Positions 34,655 to 44,644 of a DNA stretch of 64,000 bases are shown here, piece after piece. The notes under the pieces were generated by a model. It was not told the DNA's origin and did no database searches. It worked only from the letters and a program-made list of their open reading frames with translations. The translations under genes were made by a program, and so were the position numbers. Source of the stretch: Hermatobates lingyangjiaoensis (lineage: Eukaryota > Arthropoda > Insecta > Hemiptera > Hermatobatidae); assembly GCA_026182355.1 (NCBI GenBank), contig JAPFBL010000166.1, positions 806,001-870,000 of the forward strand, written 5' to 3'. Position 1 is the first letter of the stretch; every line of letters starts with the position of its first letter.

Positions 34655-35125
34655 TTTTTTTTGCCATTTTCAAAATAAGTAAATACAACATAGTGACTGT
34701 TTGACAATTTATAAACAAATAATAGCTTAAAATAAAGTTATGAAGGACACTACATTTTCAAAGCGCTCTGATTTGATAATAAAACTCCTTTATGTGGAGA
34801 GTTCTTTGGAATTTCCAAAATGAGTAAGTACCACATAGTGACTCTTTGATAAGTAATAAACTAATATCACCTTATCAGAATAAAGTTACGTAGGACACTA
34901 TGTTATCCAAATGAACTGATTTGATGATAAACCTACTTTATGTAGAGGCATTTTTTTTTTTGTAAAATCCAAAATGAGTAAATGTGACTGTTTGACAAGA
35001 AATTCACTAATATTGCTTGTCGGAATAAAGCTATAAAGGACACTACGTTTTCGAAAAGCTCTTATTTGATAAAACGTTTATGATTTCCAACAATGAGTTA
35101 ACACTGCATCGTGACTTTTTTACAC
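34655..35125 (+). repeat. Tandem array of decayed family A units
   Basis: Units begin with a variant of TTTCCAAAATGAGTAARTAC at 34668, 34812, 34966 and 35082 (spacing 144, 154, 116). Each contains AGGACACTA, a remnant of stem II, then remnants of GAA and ACGCGT (TTTTCAAAGCGCTC, TTTTCGAAAAGCTC), and ATAATAAAACT, TTTATGTGGAGAG, which is the family A end. The order matches the single family A hairpins, so this is a head-to-tail array of ribozyme-bearing monomers with decayed cores. Confidence 0.6.
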
Positions 35126-35251
35126 CTATAATGAGTACGTTTGATCGTGCTTGGTGATCAGGAGTATAACGGGTAAGTATAAACTGGTCTGACCTTCAAC
35201 GTACTCACCGCAGTAGAATGAAGATATTTTTATTCAATACAAAAGCTGCAT

Positions 35252-35290
35252 CTATCATGTGTAATACGTTTCGAATGAAGGCATTCGGTT
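35252..35290 (-). ncRNA. Family A ribozyme relic
   Basis: On the minus strand: stem II GAATG, loop, CATTC; GAA; ACGTAT; T; ACAC. CTGANGA is not present upstream. Confidence 0.4.
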
Positions 35291-36775
35291 AATTTTTTTA
35301 AATAAACTATACTAGTGGACTAACACTTCCAATAATATTTCCCTGTCAGTTATTTTTTAAGTTTTATTTTTTTCCAATATTTAAACAGACTATCAACATA
35401 ATTTTTCTTCGCTTCTATTTTGTTTGGCATAATTCGCGACATTGTTAACCAGTGACATGTAGAGTTTTGGAGGTAATCATGTTTATGACGGTGGCTACCA
35501 ATTGAAAGAGGAGAGAGCATTCACACAGATGGTATTAATGTGACGATTGTAAGACTTAAGCTTACAAGTAAATCAAGATTTGAAGAAAAACAGCTGTTAG
35601 TTTTTATTGTTTTGGATATATAATAATAGAAAAATACACTGGAAAATCACACTAAATGAAGGGTCAAAACTTACAATCTCTAATTTTTGGTGTTTATCTT
35701 ATAAACTTACCATCAAATATACTGAAACTCTATTGTATTTTCTGGTTATTTTTGTCTCTTTTTGGTGTGTTTTATAAATATTCATGGTGGATTGGAGGAA
35801 ATTTATATAATGATTTTTCTTGATTTTCATTATAAAGAAATCGATTTCGCAATATCTTAATTTTTCAAAGTATTTTACTTTCTTACTATTTACAGTATAT
35901 TGAATTTTTACTTCAGTATTTAAGGGCATGCAATAAAATTTGCCCCGGTCATTTGCTTACCACTGTTGCAAACTTAGGAGAGGACATATTGCTTTAATAA
36001 TAGAACAATGCTTTTTCTTGTCATAATTCTGATTGATTTCAAATTTAAAATAAATCTTCATTTTTACAATCATCAGTTTATTGATTACATTCAATGAAAT
36101 TGACACTGAAGAACTTTTGTAGGCCCACAACAATTGTTTGTTTTACTTTGTAATCCAAAAGGTGAATTTTTAAAAGATTTTGTAATCAGTTTACTTAAAC
36201 AAAATATACCAAAAAAAAAATAAAAAAGAAAAGAAAAAATCTACTACTTCTGGTTTTTTGTAATGGAAAAAGTTATTCGTGCGATGTAAAAGAGAGCAGA
36301 CGGTCGTGAGAACACCTGACTTCCGTTTTATAAACTGACCAAAGGAAGTGAGTATGAGCAGTGCTGCACTCTGGTGAGACTATTTGGAAGCAGGGCCCAA
36401 CCTTTATGCTCACCCAAGGTCATTTTAGTGATTAAACCATTCCAGCCATTCCTGCTTGCAAAACTGGATTCACCAGTTATGTATATTTTGCCAAGTTTAT
36501 CTCTATGAGGGTTCGCATGTATTATTTAAACGGTGTTGACAATTATAACTCCCTAAAAAATGGCCATTTACATTTCCATTTCACTATTAATCACAGATTA
36601 TATCCCTATTTTTTGCAAAGATACACCCAAATAGATTAAAGGACAGTAAACTGTTTATTACTCACGTATTTTTATATATCATCCTGATTTCTTAGCTACA
36701 TTTAGTAGGACTATGTTATCAAGGTCCATCAACACTACAAAGTATATTTATATAACAGACTTAATAGCATTATTA

Positions 36776-37013
36776 TTTGACTGGGATTCGGTCAATTTTC
36801 TACGTTCAAAATATAACTCTTAGTGCCGACATTTGGTTTCATAGCCACAAGTATGACTTTTTTGTATTGAAAAAATAAATTGGCATTATTTAAATGAACC
36901 AACAATCTTGATTAGTCAAAACGTGTGACTAGACTGAATATATTTATTGACTAGATTACTGTGGAAATCGAGAATATGATTTTGAACTTCTAAAATTGAC
37001 CGAATCCCGATTT
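36776..37013. repeat. Imperfect inverted repeat
   Basis: GGGATTCGGTCAATTTTCTA near 36782 is matched by the complement near 36991-37010. A related fragment is at 2650-2690. No ribozyme core was seen. Confidence 0.4.
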
Positions 37014-37045
37014 CATAAGACCCCTATATATTATATATATCATAT

Positions 37046-37260
37046 GTCCAAACCACAGATAGAAATCAGAAAATAGAATATCTTTCAAGCGTCTCTAGCG
37101 GCCTTGTCAGAATCTAATCTTAATTAAATCCAGGTGAGATTTAACTCTGACGAAGACCAGTTGTTACGGCTGAAAGGTCTTAGTTTTTTTCTCACTGATC
37201 TCTGTGATTTGGACATTAATATTTATTTGAACCTGATTATTGTGAAATTTTGTTATAAAT
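37046..37260. repeat. Family D2 hairpin
   Basis: Outer arms GTCCAAACCACAGAT and the complement at about 37198-37216. The left core reads CTGACAA (inactive); the right is intact. Sequence after the right arm runs to TTGTGAAATTTTGTTATAAA (about 37226-37246), a D terminus variant. Confidence 0.6.
37143..37185 (+). ncRNA. Hammerhead ribozyme candidate, family D2
   Basis: Stem I AACT with AGTT, against GACT with AGTC in other D copies, a compensated pair change; core CTGACGA; AG; stem II ACC with CGG; GAA; AGGTCT, which still pairs with itself through a G-T wobble; cleavage base T. Confidence 0.7.
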
Positions 37261-37371
37261 ATTTCTTGTATAATTTTATAGTACTGTTGACTTATATATA
37301 TCATACCCTAATAGAGATGTACAAATAATTCGGTCGCATTAAACTTTCTAATGTTAATTTTTACTTTACTA

Positions 37372-37620
37372 CAGAATGTACCTTATAGTACATTTTCTGT
37401 TTTCAGAAAAAGTTTTTTAGTGCTAACCGGCTCATTAAAAAGCAGTGAAATTTTCCTAAAACATTATGTAGAAAATTAACAAAAAAAATCGTGACATTTG
37501 AATTACGGCAAAGAGCAATAAAGTTATCAAAATGAATATTGTTTCTGGACTAATGGTTTACTTGCTATACTTGTCGTATTTGTTTACATTTATTTGCATT
37601 GTTTACATTGACATAAAATG
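37372..37620 (+). repeat. Dispersed repeat, copy 1
   Basis: Matches 49437-49682 in the opposite orientation. Shared words include TTTTCTG with TTTTCAGAAAA, GGCTCATTAAAAA, AGAGCAATAA and ATACTTGTCG. Family not recognised. Confidence 0.55.
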
Positions 37621-38609
37621 TTTTTGAATAAATCCACTGAATAAAATTGATGTTACGAGGTTTAATGAAAAATGTGCAAATAATTTGATAACTTAATATG
37701 AGAATAACTTAATATGTAAAAGAATAAAATTCTTGCACATAAAAAATCAACACCAATCAAACATATAATTTCAGATGCTTTCAATGGTATGATGGATTTG
37801 TCTCACAAAATGCTCCAATCAGTCTATATGTTGCACCCTTGAACAAGACTTAATATTTGATGTAAATTTGTTTGTGTTTATATTGAATTATATTAAGTTT
37901 GGGTAGTATTGAAGGGTAAGAATGGACTCTTTCCTATTATGTTCTTGACAAATATCCAGTTTTTCTACTGTTCTAATCTAATTGTCCATATCTATAATTT
38001 CCAAAAATTTCAAGCTTCCAGGTATAGGTTTTTTAAATTATTATGAAAAGCGGGCCATTTGATTTGAGTATGCAGAACTGGATAATTACTAATATATTTT
38101 TTCGAAATATACATTTACAGAAACCTTTTAACAGAGTACAGTACATATGCAAAAGATAACAATTGCTCAGAGTAAATTAGATTTTTCACAATGTGAAACA
38201 AAAGTGATTTTTTTAAAAACACTAGCACGCCATAACATTTCTAGTATAATAATTTTTTAAAGGGCCAAAAATGTAAAACATAATTCAAAATTAAAACCAT
38301 TAGTTGAAAAGTAATAAATGAAACTATCCTACATGTTAAAATAAAAATTATCTGAAAACTACATGTTGTCTTATATGTTTTTGACATTTTTCTTAAAGAA
38401 ACTTTGTAATATTTTTCAAATATTTTCAAGTTAAAAACTGGAAACTTTGTCTAAGATCTTTAAAGTAGAAGGAATTCAGATAAACTATGTAAGAGATCCA
38501 CTGGGTATTGGAACAAAAGCCATGTTCTGCTGTAATGAGATTATTTCGTAACACGAAATCTACACTTCCGCTCTTCAGAAATGTATATATATATATATTG
38601 AAAAGTGGG

Positions 38610-38770
38610 TCAAACACTATCTGTACTACCTCCAGTAATGAAAGACTAATAAACCTCTCCCATTTATACATTTTTATTGTGTCTAAATGGTAAATTATAT
38701 AGCATATACCCAAAAAGTTTGATATTATGGTTATTTATAGTAAAGTTGAGTGTAGGCCACAAGATTTATA
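38610..38770 (+). repeat. Second dispersed repeat, copy 1
   Basis: Shares CACTATCTGTACTAC, AATGAAAGACTAATAA and TTATAGTAAAGTTGAGTGTA with the minus strand of 48232-48386. The end block is also at 51698 and, diverged, at 50281. Confidence 0.55.
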
Positions 38771-38779
38771 ATAGTTTCA

Positions 38780-39860
38780 TCTAGAGATGTTTATTGTAAA
38801 AAATGTGGGATACATCCAATGACTTCTAAATGTTATCATATTCTATATTTGATTTTTCAAATTTATTCAGTATATAGGTGTATACTTCCCCTAGAAGTGT
38901 TTCCCTTGTATTTTTGTATTGACCAGCTGTTTTTGAATAAGGCATTCTTATCATGGGAGCTGTTAATCGTTTGCTATTAACTACTCTGGGATTTTCTGGT
39001 TTACTGCTCTCGTGATTGACAGAGTTATCTGGTAGACAAAGCCCTTTGTGCCTCCGGCTTGCCCTTATCGTCCCCTTCCCTAACCTTTGCTCTCACTGTA
39101 TTTCAGTCCCTTTCTCTACATAGTGTGCTTAAGACGTCTCCGCTTTCCCTTTACTTCCCTTGCTTGCCTAGTATTGATTTTATCTTCATTTTGTGACTCT
39201 CTAAAACCATCAATATTAAAGAATATCAATTATCTTGTGGCGAGCTATGATTTTTCTTCCCAATCTTGTATCATAGTAGATTACTGAACTATTTTTACTT
39301 TGAATTTTTCTAAGATACGGCTACCATATTAATTTTTACTTAGGTGCTCACGATAGAACTAACTAAAGAACCAATTTCTTTGCCAACCAATTATTGCTTT
39401 TTCATAAATAGAACTTATCGTAGCATAAAAATGGTAAAAATGAAAATTTTGGAGTTGTGTTAGACAAATATCTGGGAAATTGCAGTAGTATAGAATTTTT
39501 CATAAAATATTTCAATATTGGTGGTTGAGTAGACATACATCTGCTTTTTTGTCATCATACATAGCTGCTGCTAAGCACATGTAGACAATAAAACGAAAAT
39601 AATTGGAGCAAATATAATTATTTTACCTGAATTAGTGTTCAAAAACTTTAGTTAAAAAATGTTTCAGCACTAACAAGAGAGGGTGGGTGCTATGGTAATA
39701 TGATTGAGCAAAGAATCGTCGTTAATACATCCTACAAAATTGAACCTGAAGAAATTAAACTTACACGTCTGTTTTCGATGAAATCGAGTGTTTGCAGCTA
39801 ATATTATGCACACACAGTGCAGCTTAAGACGCAACCTTATTGGATTTATGTACAAATTGT
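38780..39860. other. Stretch with nothing firm recognised
   Basis: A C/T-rich island at 39040-39160 is open for 66 codons on the plus strand (39087-39287) but shows no recognised motif. Confidence 0.35.
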
Positions 39861-39867
39861 ATATACC

Positions 39868-39970
39868 AACGTCTAAACCACAGTAAGAAATCAGAAAAGA
39901 TCTCAGGTTTTTTCTGCTTTGTTACTGTGGTTTCGAAGTTGATTTTTATTTCACGTGTTTATTGTGAATC
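39868..39970. repeat. Family D2 hairpin with ribozymes deleted
   Basis: Short arms (CTAAACCACAGTAAGAAATC and complement at 39918-39937) enclose only a remnant of AGATCT. The right side keeps the terminus TTTCACGTGTTTATTGTGAA (39949-39968) and meets (TA)n. Confidence 0.55.
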
Positions 39971-40051
39971 TATATATATATATAAAGATTTCACATAAAC
40001 ACGTCAAATAACAATCAATGATCAAACCACAAAAAGAAAATGGGAAAGCAA

Positions 40052-40094
40052 GACTAAGATCTTTCAACCGTAACAAGCGGTCTTCGTCAGAGTC
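40052..40094 (-). ncRNA. Hammerhead ribozyme candidate, family D, intact
   Basis: Stem I GACT with AGTC; core CTGACGA; AG; stem II ACCG, loop CTTGTTA, CGGT; T; GAA; AGATCT; cleavage base T. Confidence 0.75.
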
Positions 40095-40108
40095 AAAGTT
40101 GGGTTTTT

Positions 40109-40151
40109 GACTCTGACGAAGACCGCTTGTTACGGTTGAAAGATCTTAGTC
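40109..40151 (+). ncRNA. Hammerhead ribozyme candidate, family D, intact
   Basis: Identical in motif to its mirror copy 14 bases away. A transcript through the whole hairpin would fold on itself and hide both ribozymes, so activity would require transcription starting within the element or separated arms. Confidence 0.75.
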
Positions 40152-40189
40152 TTGCTTTCCCATTTTCTTTTTGTGGTTTGATCATTGTA

Positions 40190-40220
<31 letters not shown>

Positions 40221-40244
40221 TATATATAATTATAAATAAATATA

Positions 40245-40442
40245 TAGTTCTATTAAAACCTATGCCTATTCTATTTTAAACACATTTTCGAATTAATTTT
40301 TCAAATTTCCTTACCTCTGGCTTCCATAAGTTTGGGACAAGATACATCAGTTCTCCAAGATTTTTATTTCTGTATACCGACATGAATAGGCATAGGTTTT
40401 AATAGAACTTGTGTCAATGAAGGCCTGCTCCCCAAATATACG
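40245..40442. pseudogene. PLE-like ORF fragments, incomplete inverted pair
   Basis: The minus strand (40365 down to 40245) reads NLGELMYLVPNLWKPEVRKF, EKLIRKC, then a stop and IGIGFNRT. The plus strand (40380-40442) reads IGIGFNRTCVNEGLLPKYTN, then enters (TA)n at 40444. These are the opposite ends of the same peptide. Together they show the family's FN.TC.NEGLLPKYTN end reaching TA. Confidence 0.55.
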
Positions 40443-40443
40443 A

Positions 40444-40475
<32 letters not shown>

Positions 40476-40630
40476 TATATATATAATACAATTAAATGGA
40501 ACGATTCCACGAACTAAATAAACTATATTGACACAAAGACCCAGTTTATTGACATAAACACTCAGAAAGACTTGCAACACATACATAGAGACAGATAGAT
40601 ACTCGTGCGTCCATGCACAATACATATAAA

Positions 40631-40764
40631 AAGATTTCACATAAACACGTGAAATAACAAGTTGGGTTGGGTCAGATGGGTTTTTGACTCTGACGAAGAC
40701 CGCTTGTTACGGTTGAAAGATCTTAGTCTTGTTTTCTCATTTTCTTATTGTGGTTTGATCACAA
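40631..40764 (+). repeat. Family D element with short left arm
   Basis: Left terminus GATTTCACATAAACACGTG (40633-40651) is joined by a deletion to GTTGGGTTGGGTCAGATGGG and the right arm, which ends at GTGGTTTGATCA. Confidence 0.65.
40686..40728 (+). ncRNA. Hammerhead ribozyme candidate, family D, intact
   Basis: GACT with AGTC; CTGACGA; ACCG, CTTGTTA, CGGT; GAA; AGATCT; T. Confidence 0.7.
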
Positions 40765-40849
40765 TACATATATGTAAACACAGTATCATAAAAAAAGAGA
40801 ACTGAAAATGACAAAAAATAGTTTCAGGGTAATCTATAGGTAAAGAGTA

Positions 40850-41045
40850 AATAGAAAACACCCACTCACGCTCTTAATGTTCGGTTTAACCGTCATCAAC
40901 ACTTGGAGACCAACCAAGCGAAGCGGTTGGTATTCAACCGTCGCTTCGCTTGGCGTCCCTATATCTCTTTTTTCTTGTGACAGTTAAACCGAAAATTTAG
41001 ACTGTAAGTGTGTACTTTCAATTTACTTTATATCTGCATACATGC
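40850..41045. repeat. Family B hairpin with decayed cores
   Basis: Left arm GTTCGGTTTAACCGTCATCA and right arm GTTAAACCGAAAATTTAGA are related. The left core on the minus strand is TTGATGA, the right TTGTGAC, so both are damaged. The centre has CCAAGCGAAGCGGTTGG and its complement. Confidence 0.55.
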
Positions 41046-41049
41046 ATGC

Positions 41050-41540
41050 ATAAGTACACACACACATACACCTACATTAGTTTAAAATTACCTTTGGGTG
41101 TTCTTTTTACTTGTATCTTTATTTTAGCGCCCCTTCTGTTTTTCTTACATATGTCAACAACCGTTTTACTTTAATTTATATATCCTTTTGATTCCCTATT
41201 CGCTTTGTTAGATTTTATTCCTCTGTTTTAATTATTTTTTCATTCATTAAATTATAAGCTTTTAAATTTATCTTATGTTATTGATTTCATGGCTTAGCAA
41301 ATTTGCTTGAAAATGGTTTTTCACAAATATATGATTGATGCATATTTATTATTGTTACAGTGTCTATTAGTAAATACTTTTTTATTCTTTCTACTTTTTG
41401 GTATATTATCTATTGGGTCTGCTCTAAATAATATCCAAAAAATAAAAAAAATATTTCGTTTATGTTTCTTTAGTAAAGAAGTAGTCATACCATAGTAACA
41501 TTAAAGAAATGGTTATAGTTTAATTGTTTGATTTCTTAAA
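41050..41540. other. AT-rich stretch with nothing recognised
   Basis: The frame at 41307-41495 is Phe/Leu-rich (YLLLLQCLLVNTFLFFLLF) and could encode a hydrophobic segment, but there is no other support. Confidence 0.35.
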
Positions 41541-41689
41541 TATTTTAATTACTTAAAACAAATTATAATGTTGGCATAGAAAAAGATGTTTGCGCTGTAC
41601 TCTCTGTTCGTTTACCGTTCATTGTACTTTGTACGGCCCTCATACACCACCGTATTCTATATATCGCCATATATCCTGTAGCACAACGT

Positions 41690-41780
41690 CTAAACCACGG
41701 TAAGAAATTAGAAAAAGGACTAGGGTCCTTCAACCAAAACAAGCGGTTGTAAAAATGAAAGCCGTCATCAGTGTCAAACA
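41690..41780 (-). repeat. Family D relic with an insertion
   Basis: On the minus strand: CTGATGA, CGG, then about 13 extra bases before AACCGCTTGTTTTGGTT, GAA, GGACCC, T, AGTCC. Stem III palindrome and loop are lost. Confidence 0.45.
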
Positions 41781-41819
41781 TGTATTTTAACTACAATTCT
41801 TTGATATTATGTTAATTGT

Positions 41820-42840
41820 CCATCTTTTTTTTTTTCATAATCGATAATTTTTATAACGTGTTTACTTGTAATAATATTGAGTATTGTCAACTCCATATTT
41901 ATTATTTAAAATAATTTTTTTGAAAACTATTTCCAGTATATGTTCTATTTTTCCCATTTTTCAGAAATGTTTTTCATTTTCATCCTGGTTTTCTGAATCC
42001 GGTATATCCTAAGGATTGACTGCAATCTTCATATTTTTTAAAAAAAGAATATTTAACAAATTACGAGTGTTCTTATTCTTATTCAAGTTGGACTTGTAGA
42101 GGGGTATTACAAACTCATAATACTATGAGATATTGGTCAAATAATATCTACTGGCCAAATTTGAGTTTATCAGTGATTATTTTTTAATAATAACGCTTGA
42201 TGACACAGTTTTGTAGCTATGTGTTTTACATGTTTTTTTAGTATACTACATTGAAGTGTCTAAAATTTATTATTTATAAATGTAATATGTTAGGAAACAA
42301 GGGATTATTTTTATTCTATAAATGAAGTTTATTTTATTTACCGACTACATTAATACATTGTCTTCATGAATGTATTCATGAATTAACATGAATACATGAA
42401 TCAATTCATATTAATTATAAATTAATAATATACATGCTATTAGTCTAGAAGTGCTCAATATGTAGTGATATTGCTTATCTGGGTACAATAAACTCTACCT
42501 CAATAAAAATATAATTAACGACTGAACCTTATCGCAGCTTAAATATGCCCACTTGAAAGTCTATAATTATCTTGATTCATTTGTAGAGTATGATATACCG
42601 CCTTTGAGCTGGACATTGACTTCATAACTGTGTAAACCTCAGTGCGTGGACAACTATGTAACTCACTTGTTAAGTACAAAAACATACTAGTCTTATTCCA
42701 TTAACAAAGAAAGAACAAAAAATATTAAGCTATATATTAGAGACAGTGATTGGGTCAGAGATTCTGTCCAAAGACACATATCGAAGATCACCCACAGGTA
42801 CCAATTTGCCCAACTCTGCCTTGAATTAAAAATCCATCTA
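41820..42840. other. AT-rich stretch with nothing recognised
   Basis: A short local repeat of ATGAATACATGAAT lies near 42366-42400. Nothing else was identified. Confidence 0.4.
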
Positions 42841-42869
42841 GTGTAAATAGTCCATGGCTTTTATATGTA

Positions 42870-43004
42870 TAAACAGATTTCACATAAACACTTGAAATAA
42901 CAATCAATGATCAAACCACAATAAGAAAATGGGAAAACAAGACTAAGATCTTTCAACCGTAACAAGCGGTATTCGTCAGAGTCAAAAACCCAACTCAGTT
43001 GGTA
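42870..43004 (-). repeat. Family D element, single arm
   Basis: Left terminus ATTTCACATAAACACTTGAA, left arm with ribozyme, and the hairpin top CAACTCAGTTGG joined directly to a (TA)n tract at 43003. The right arm is missing, so here the TA tract meets the hairpin centre instead of the usual end. Confidence 0.65.
42941..42983 (-). ncRNA. Hammerhead ribozyme candidate, family D
   Basis: On the minus strand: GACT with AGTC; core CTGACGA; AT in place of AG; ACCG, CTTGTTA, CGGT; GAA; AGATCT; T. Confidence 0.7.
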
Positions 43005-43249
43005 TATATATATATATATATTAATAATCAACAATAATTCTTGATATAATATATGAATTAAATACCACAATAAATAAATATATATATATTAAAATGCCCT
43101 TAATGATAATTAATAATTAATTAAAATGCTTAATTACTATATATTTGTTTATTATGGTATTTAATTCATATATATATGAATAATAATAATATTTATATAT
43201 ATCATATTCAATGTTCCTTATCTGTACCACATATATTCTATTTTTTATA

Positions 43250-43520
43250 TATGTATTTCCTTTATCGAGGTTTACACCAGCGCCAACAACTTTCCAATAA
43301 CACACATTTAAGCAAGCGTTTCGTCTAAGTTTGTAGACATCATCAGGTTTACATCAGTACAGAAATAATAACAATAATTAATTGTATTACTAATATCACG
43401 TATTATTTATTTTTGAATATTATTATATTTAATACAATCCCTGAAGATGTCAACAAAATATAGATGAAGTGTTTGGCTTATAGGTGTTTTATTTTGAAAT
43501 TTTTGGCGTGGAACTAAACT
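43250..43520. repeat. Inverted pair with diverged ribozyme motifs
   Basis: The minus motif is at 43308-43353. The plus half begins CTGAAGA at 43441, then TGTCAACAAAATATAGATGA and GTGTTTGGC, a decayed counterpart. Confidence 0.45.
43308..43353 (-). ncRNA. Hammerhead candidate, family A variant
   Basis: On the minus strand: AAC; core CTGATGA; T; stem II GTCTA, loop CAAACT, TAGAC; GAA; ACGCTT where family A has ACGCGT; then GCTTAAATG. A five-pair stem II and intact core, but the palindrome is broken. Confidence 0.55.
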
Positions 43521-43524
43521 TTGA

Positions 43525-43600
43525 TATGGTTTAGAAATCAGAAAAAAAGACTAAGATATTTCAAGCAAAACAAGTGGTCTTCGTCAGAGACCAACAGATG
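43525..43600 (-). repeat. Family D2 relic
   Basis: The minus-strand core CTGACGA is intact, but stem II is ACCA against GCTT and stem III is ATATCT. It ends at a (TA)n tract at 43604. Confidence 0.5.
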
Positions 43601-43624
43601 TTTATATATATATATATATATATT

Positions 43625-43673
43625 GTAAACAGGAAAACGATCCAAAAGGACAACAAACAGTTCACGATTTGAA

Positions 43674-43675
<2 letters not shown>
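43625..43675 (-). repeat. Family B terminus between two TA tracts
   Basis: The minus strand reads GTTTGTTGTCCTTTTGGATC and GTTTTCCTG, the family B downstream end. Both flanks are (TA)n. Confidence 0.5.
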
Positions 43676-43705
<30 letters not shown>

Positions 43706-43753
43706 TATGTATATGGATTAATTTACCACAATGAAAACAATTTTTGAAACAAT

Positions 43754-43789
43754 GCTCTAAGGCATTTCGTTAACACATCTTCAGAGAGC
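43754..43789 (-). ncRNA. Hammerhead candidate, family E
   Basis: On the minus strand: stem I GCTCT with AGAGC (five pairs); core CTGAAGA; T; stem II GT with AC around GTTA; GAA; ATGCCT; cleavage base T. Stem III has one change from AGGCCT. Confidence 0.6.
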
Positions 43790-43825
43790 AAGTCTGAAGA
43801 TGTGTTAACGAAAGGCTTTAGAGCA
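43789..43825 (+). ncRNA. Hammerhead-like motif, family E, stem I damaged
   Basis: Core CTGAAGA, same stem II, GAA, AGGCTT (again one change from AGGCCT), T, AGAGC. The upstream strand is GCAAGT, so stem I no longer pairs well. Confidence 0.55.
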
Positions 43826-44299
43826 TTGTTTCAAAAATTGTTTTCATTGTGGTAAATTAATCCATCTATTATATCAAGTGTTATTTTGATTATTATTCAT
43901 ATATATATATATATATATCAGTACAAGAGTAGCAAAGGAAAAAGTGGCAAACATTGACATACATATTTCAGGATGTGATATTCATGGATTGAAAGGCAAA
44001 CCAAGACATATACACTGTCTGAAAACAATAGTGATGAGCAATAATCCCAACACTGGGAACAAAAGTGAATGAAATGTGTTATGGAAACAAAAAGATATTA
44101 AATTAACAATCAAATATAAAATACATAAAAAAAATACCTTCTCGTACACTGTCATGAGTACAAGACCTTTGGAGATTATCATGTAAAACTAGCATGAAAA
44201 TAAATGATTGTTATTTTGTCTAGTTTTGATTTTTCTTTTAATTATTTTTTTAAAATAAAAATACATTTCTAAATATCAATATATTAATTCAGTTATGAT

Positions 44300-44636
44300 G
44301 TAGGTTCGGTTAAGTTGCAGTGACAGTCCCACAAGAGAAACACATAGGCCAAGCATTGGCCCTTTGTGATACTACACTACTACGCTACTGTGAAGATTGA
44401 TTCTACAGTAGCAGTCCTAAATTTTATCTAACTCAAGTGTATTTATAGTAGGGATCTTTAATGATTACCGGACATTGTATAAGCTCGGGACTGACGGCTT
44501 AATGTCCTTCTCTGAGGGACGACGTGCTCAGATTTATTTACCACCCGCATGAATAAATCGAGGGCCAGGTGGGGATCGAACACCGGTCCTATCAGTTCAG
44601 AGGCGAGCACGTAACCACTGAGGCAGCTTGGCCCCC
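44300..44636 (-). mobile_element. tRNA-derived SINE, nearly complete, tail type 2
   Basis: On the minus strand: head at about 44634 (GCCTCAGTGGTTACGTGCTC), B-box GTTCGATCC, body TCTGAGCACGTCGTCCCTCA, then the type 2 tail with GCCAATGCTTGGCCTATGTG and ACTGTCACTGCAACTTAACC. This is the longest type 2 copy. Confidence 0.8.
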
Positions 44637-44644
44637 CCAGTTAT

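Larger units (their letters stand above)
39986..40187. repeat. Best-preserved family D hairpin
   Basis: Arms of about 81 bases (40016-40096 and 40107-40187) surround a centre of ten bases. Both ribozyme motifs are intact. The left side has the complete terminus GATTTCACATAAACACGTC and both outer sides meet (TA)n tracts (39972-39982 and 40189-40216). Confidence 0.85.
43713..43865. repeat. Family E hairpin (AGGCCT-type)
   Basis: Arms 43713-43785 and 43793-43865 are complementary with few mismatches (ATGGATTAATTTACCACAAT and complement). The outer left side meets a (TA)n tract at 43674-43712. Confidence 0.75.
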
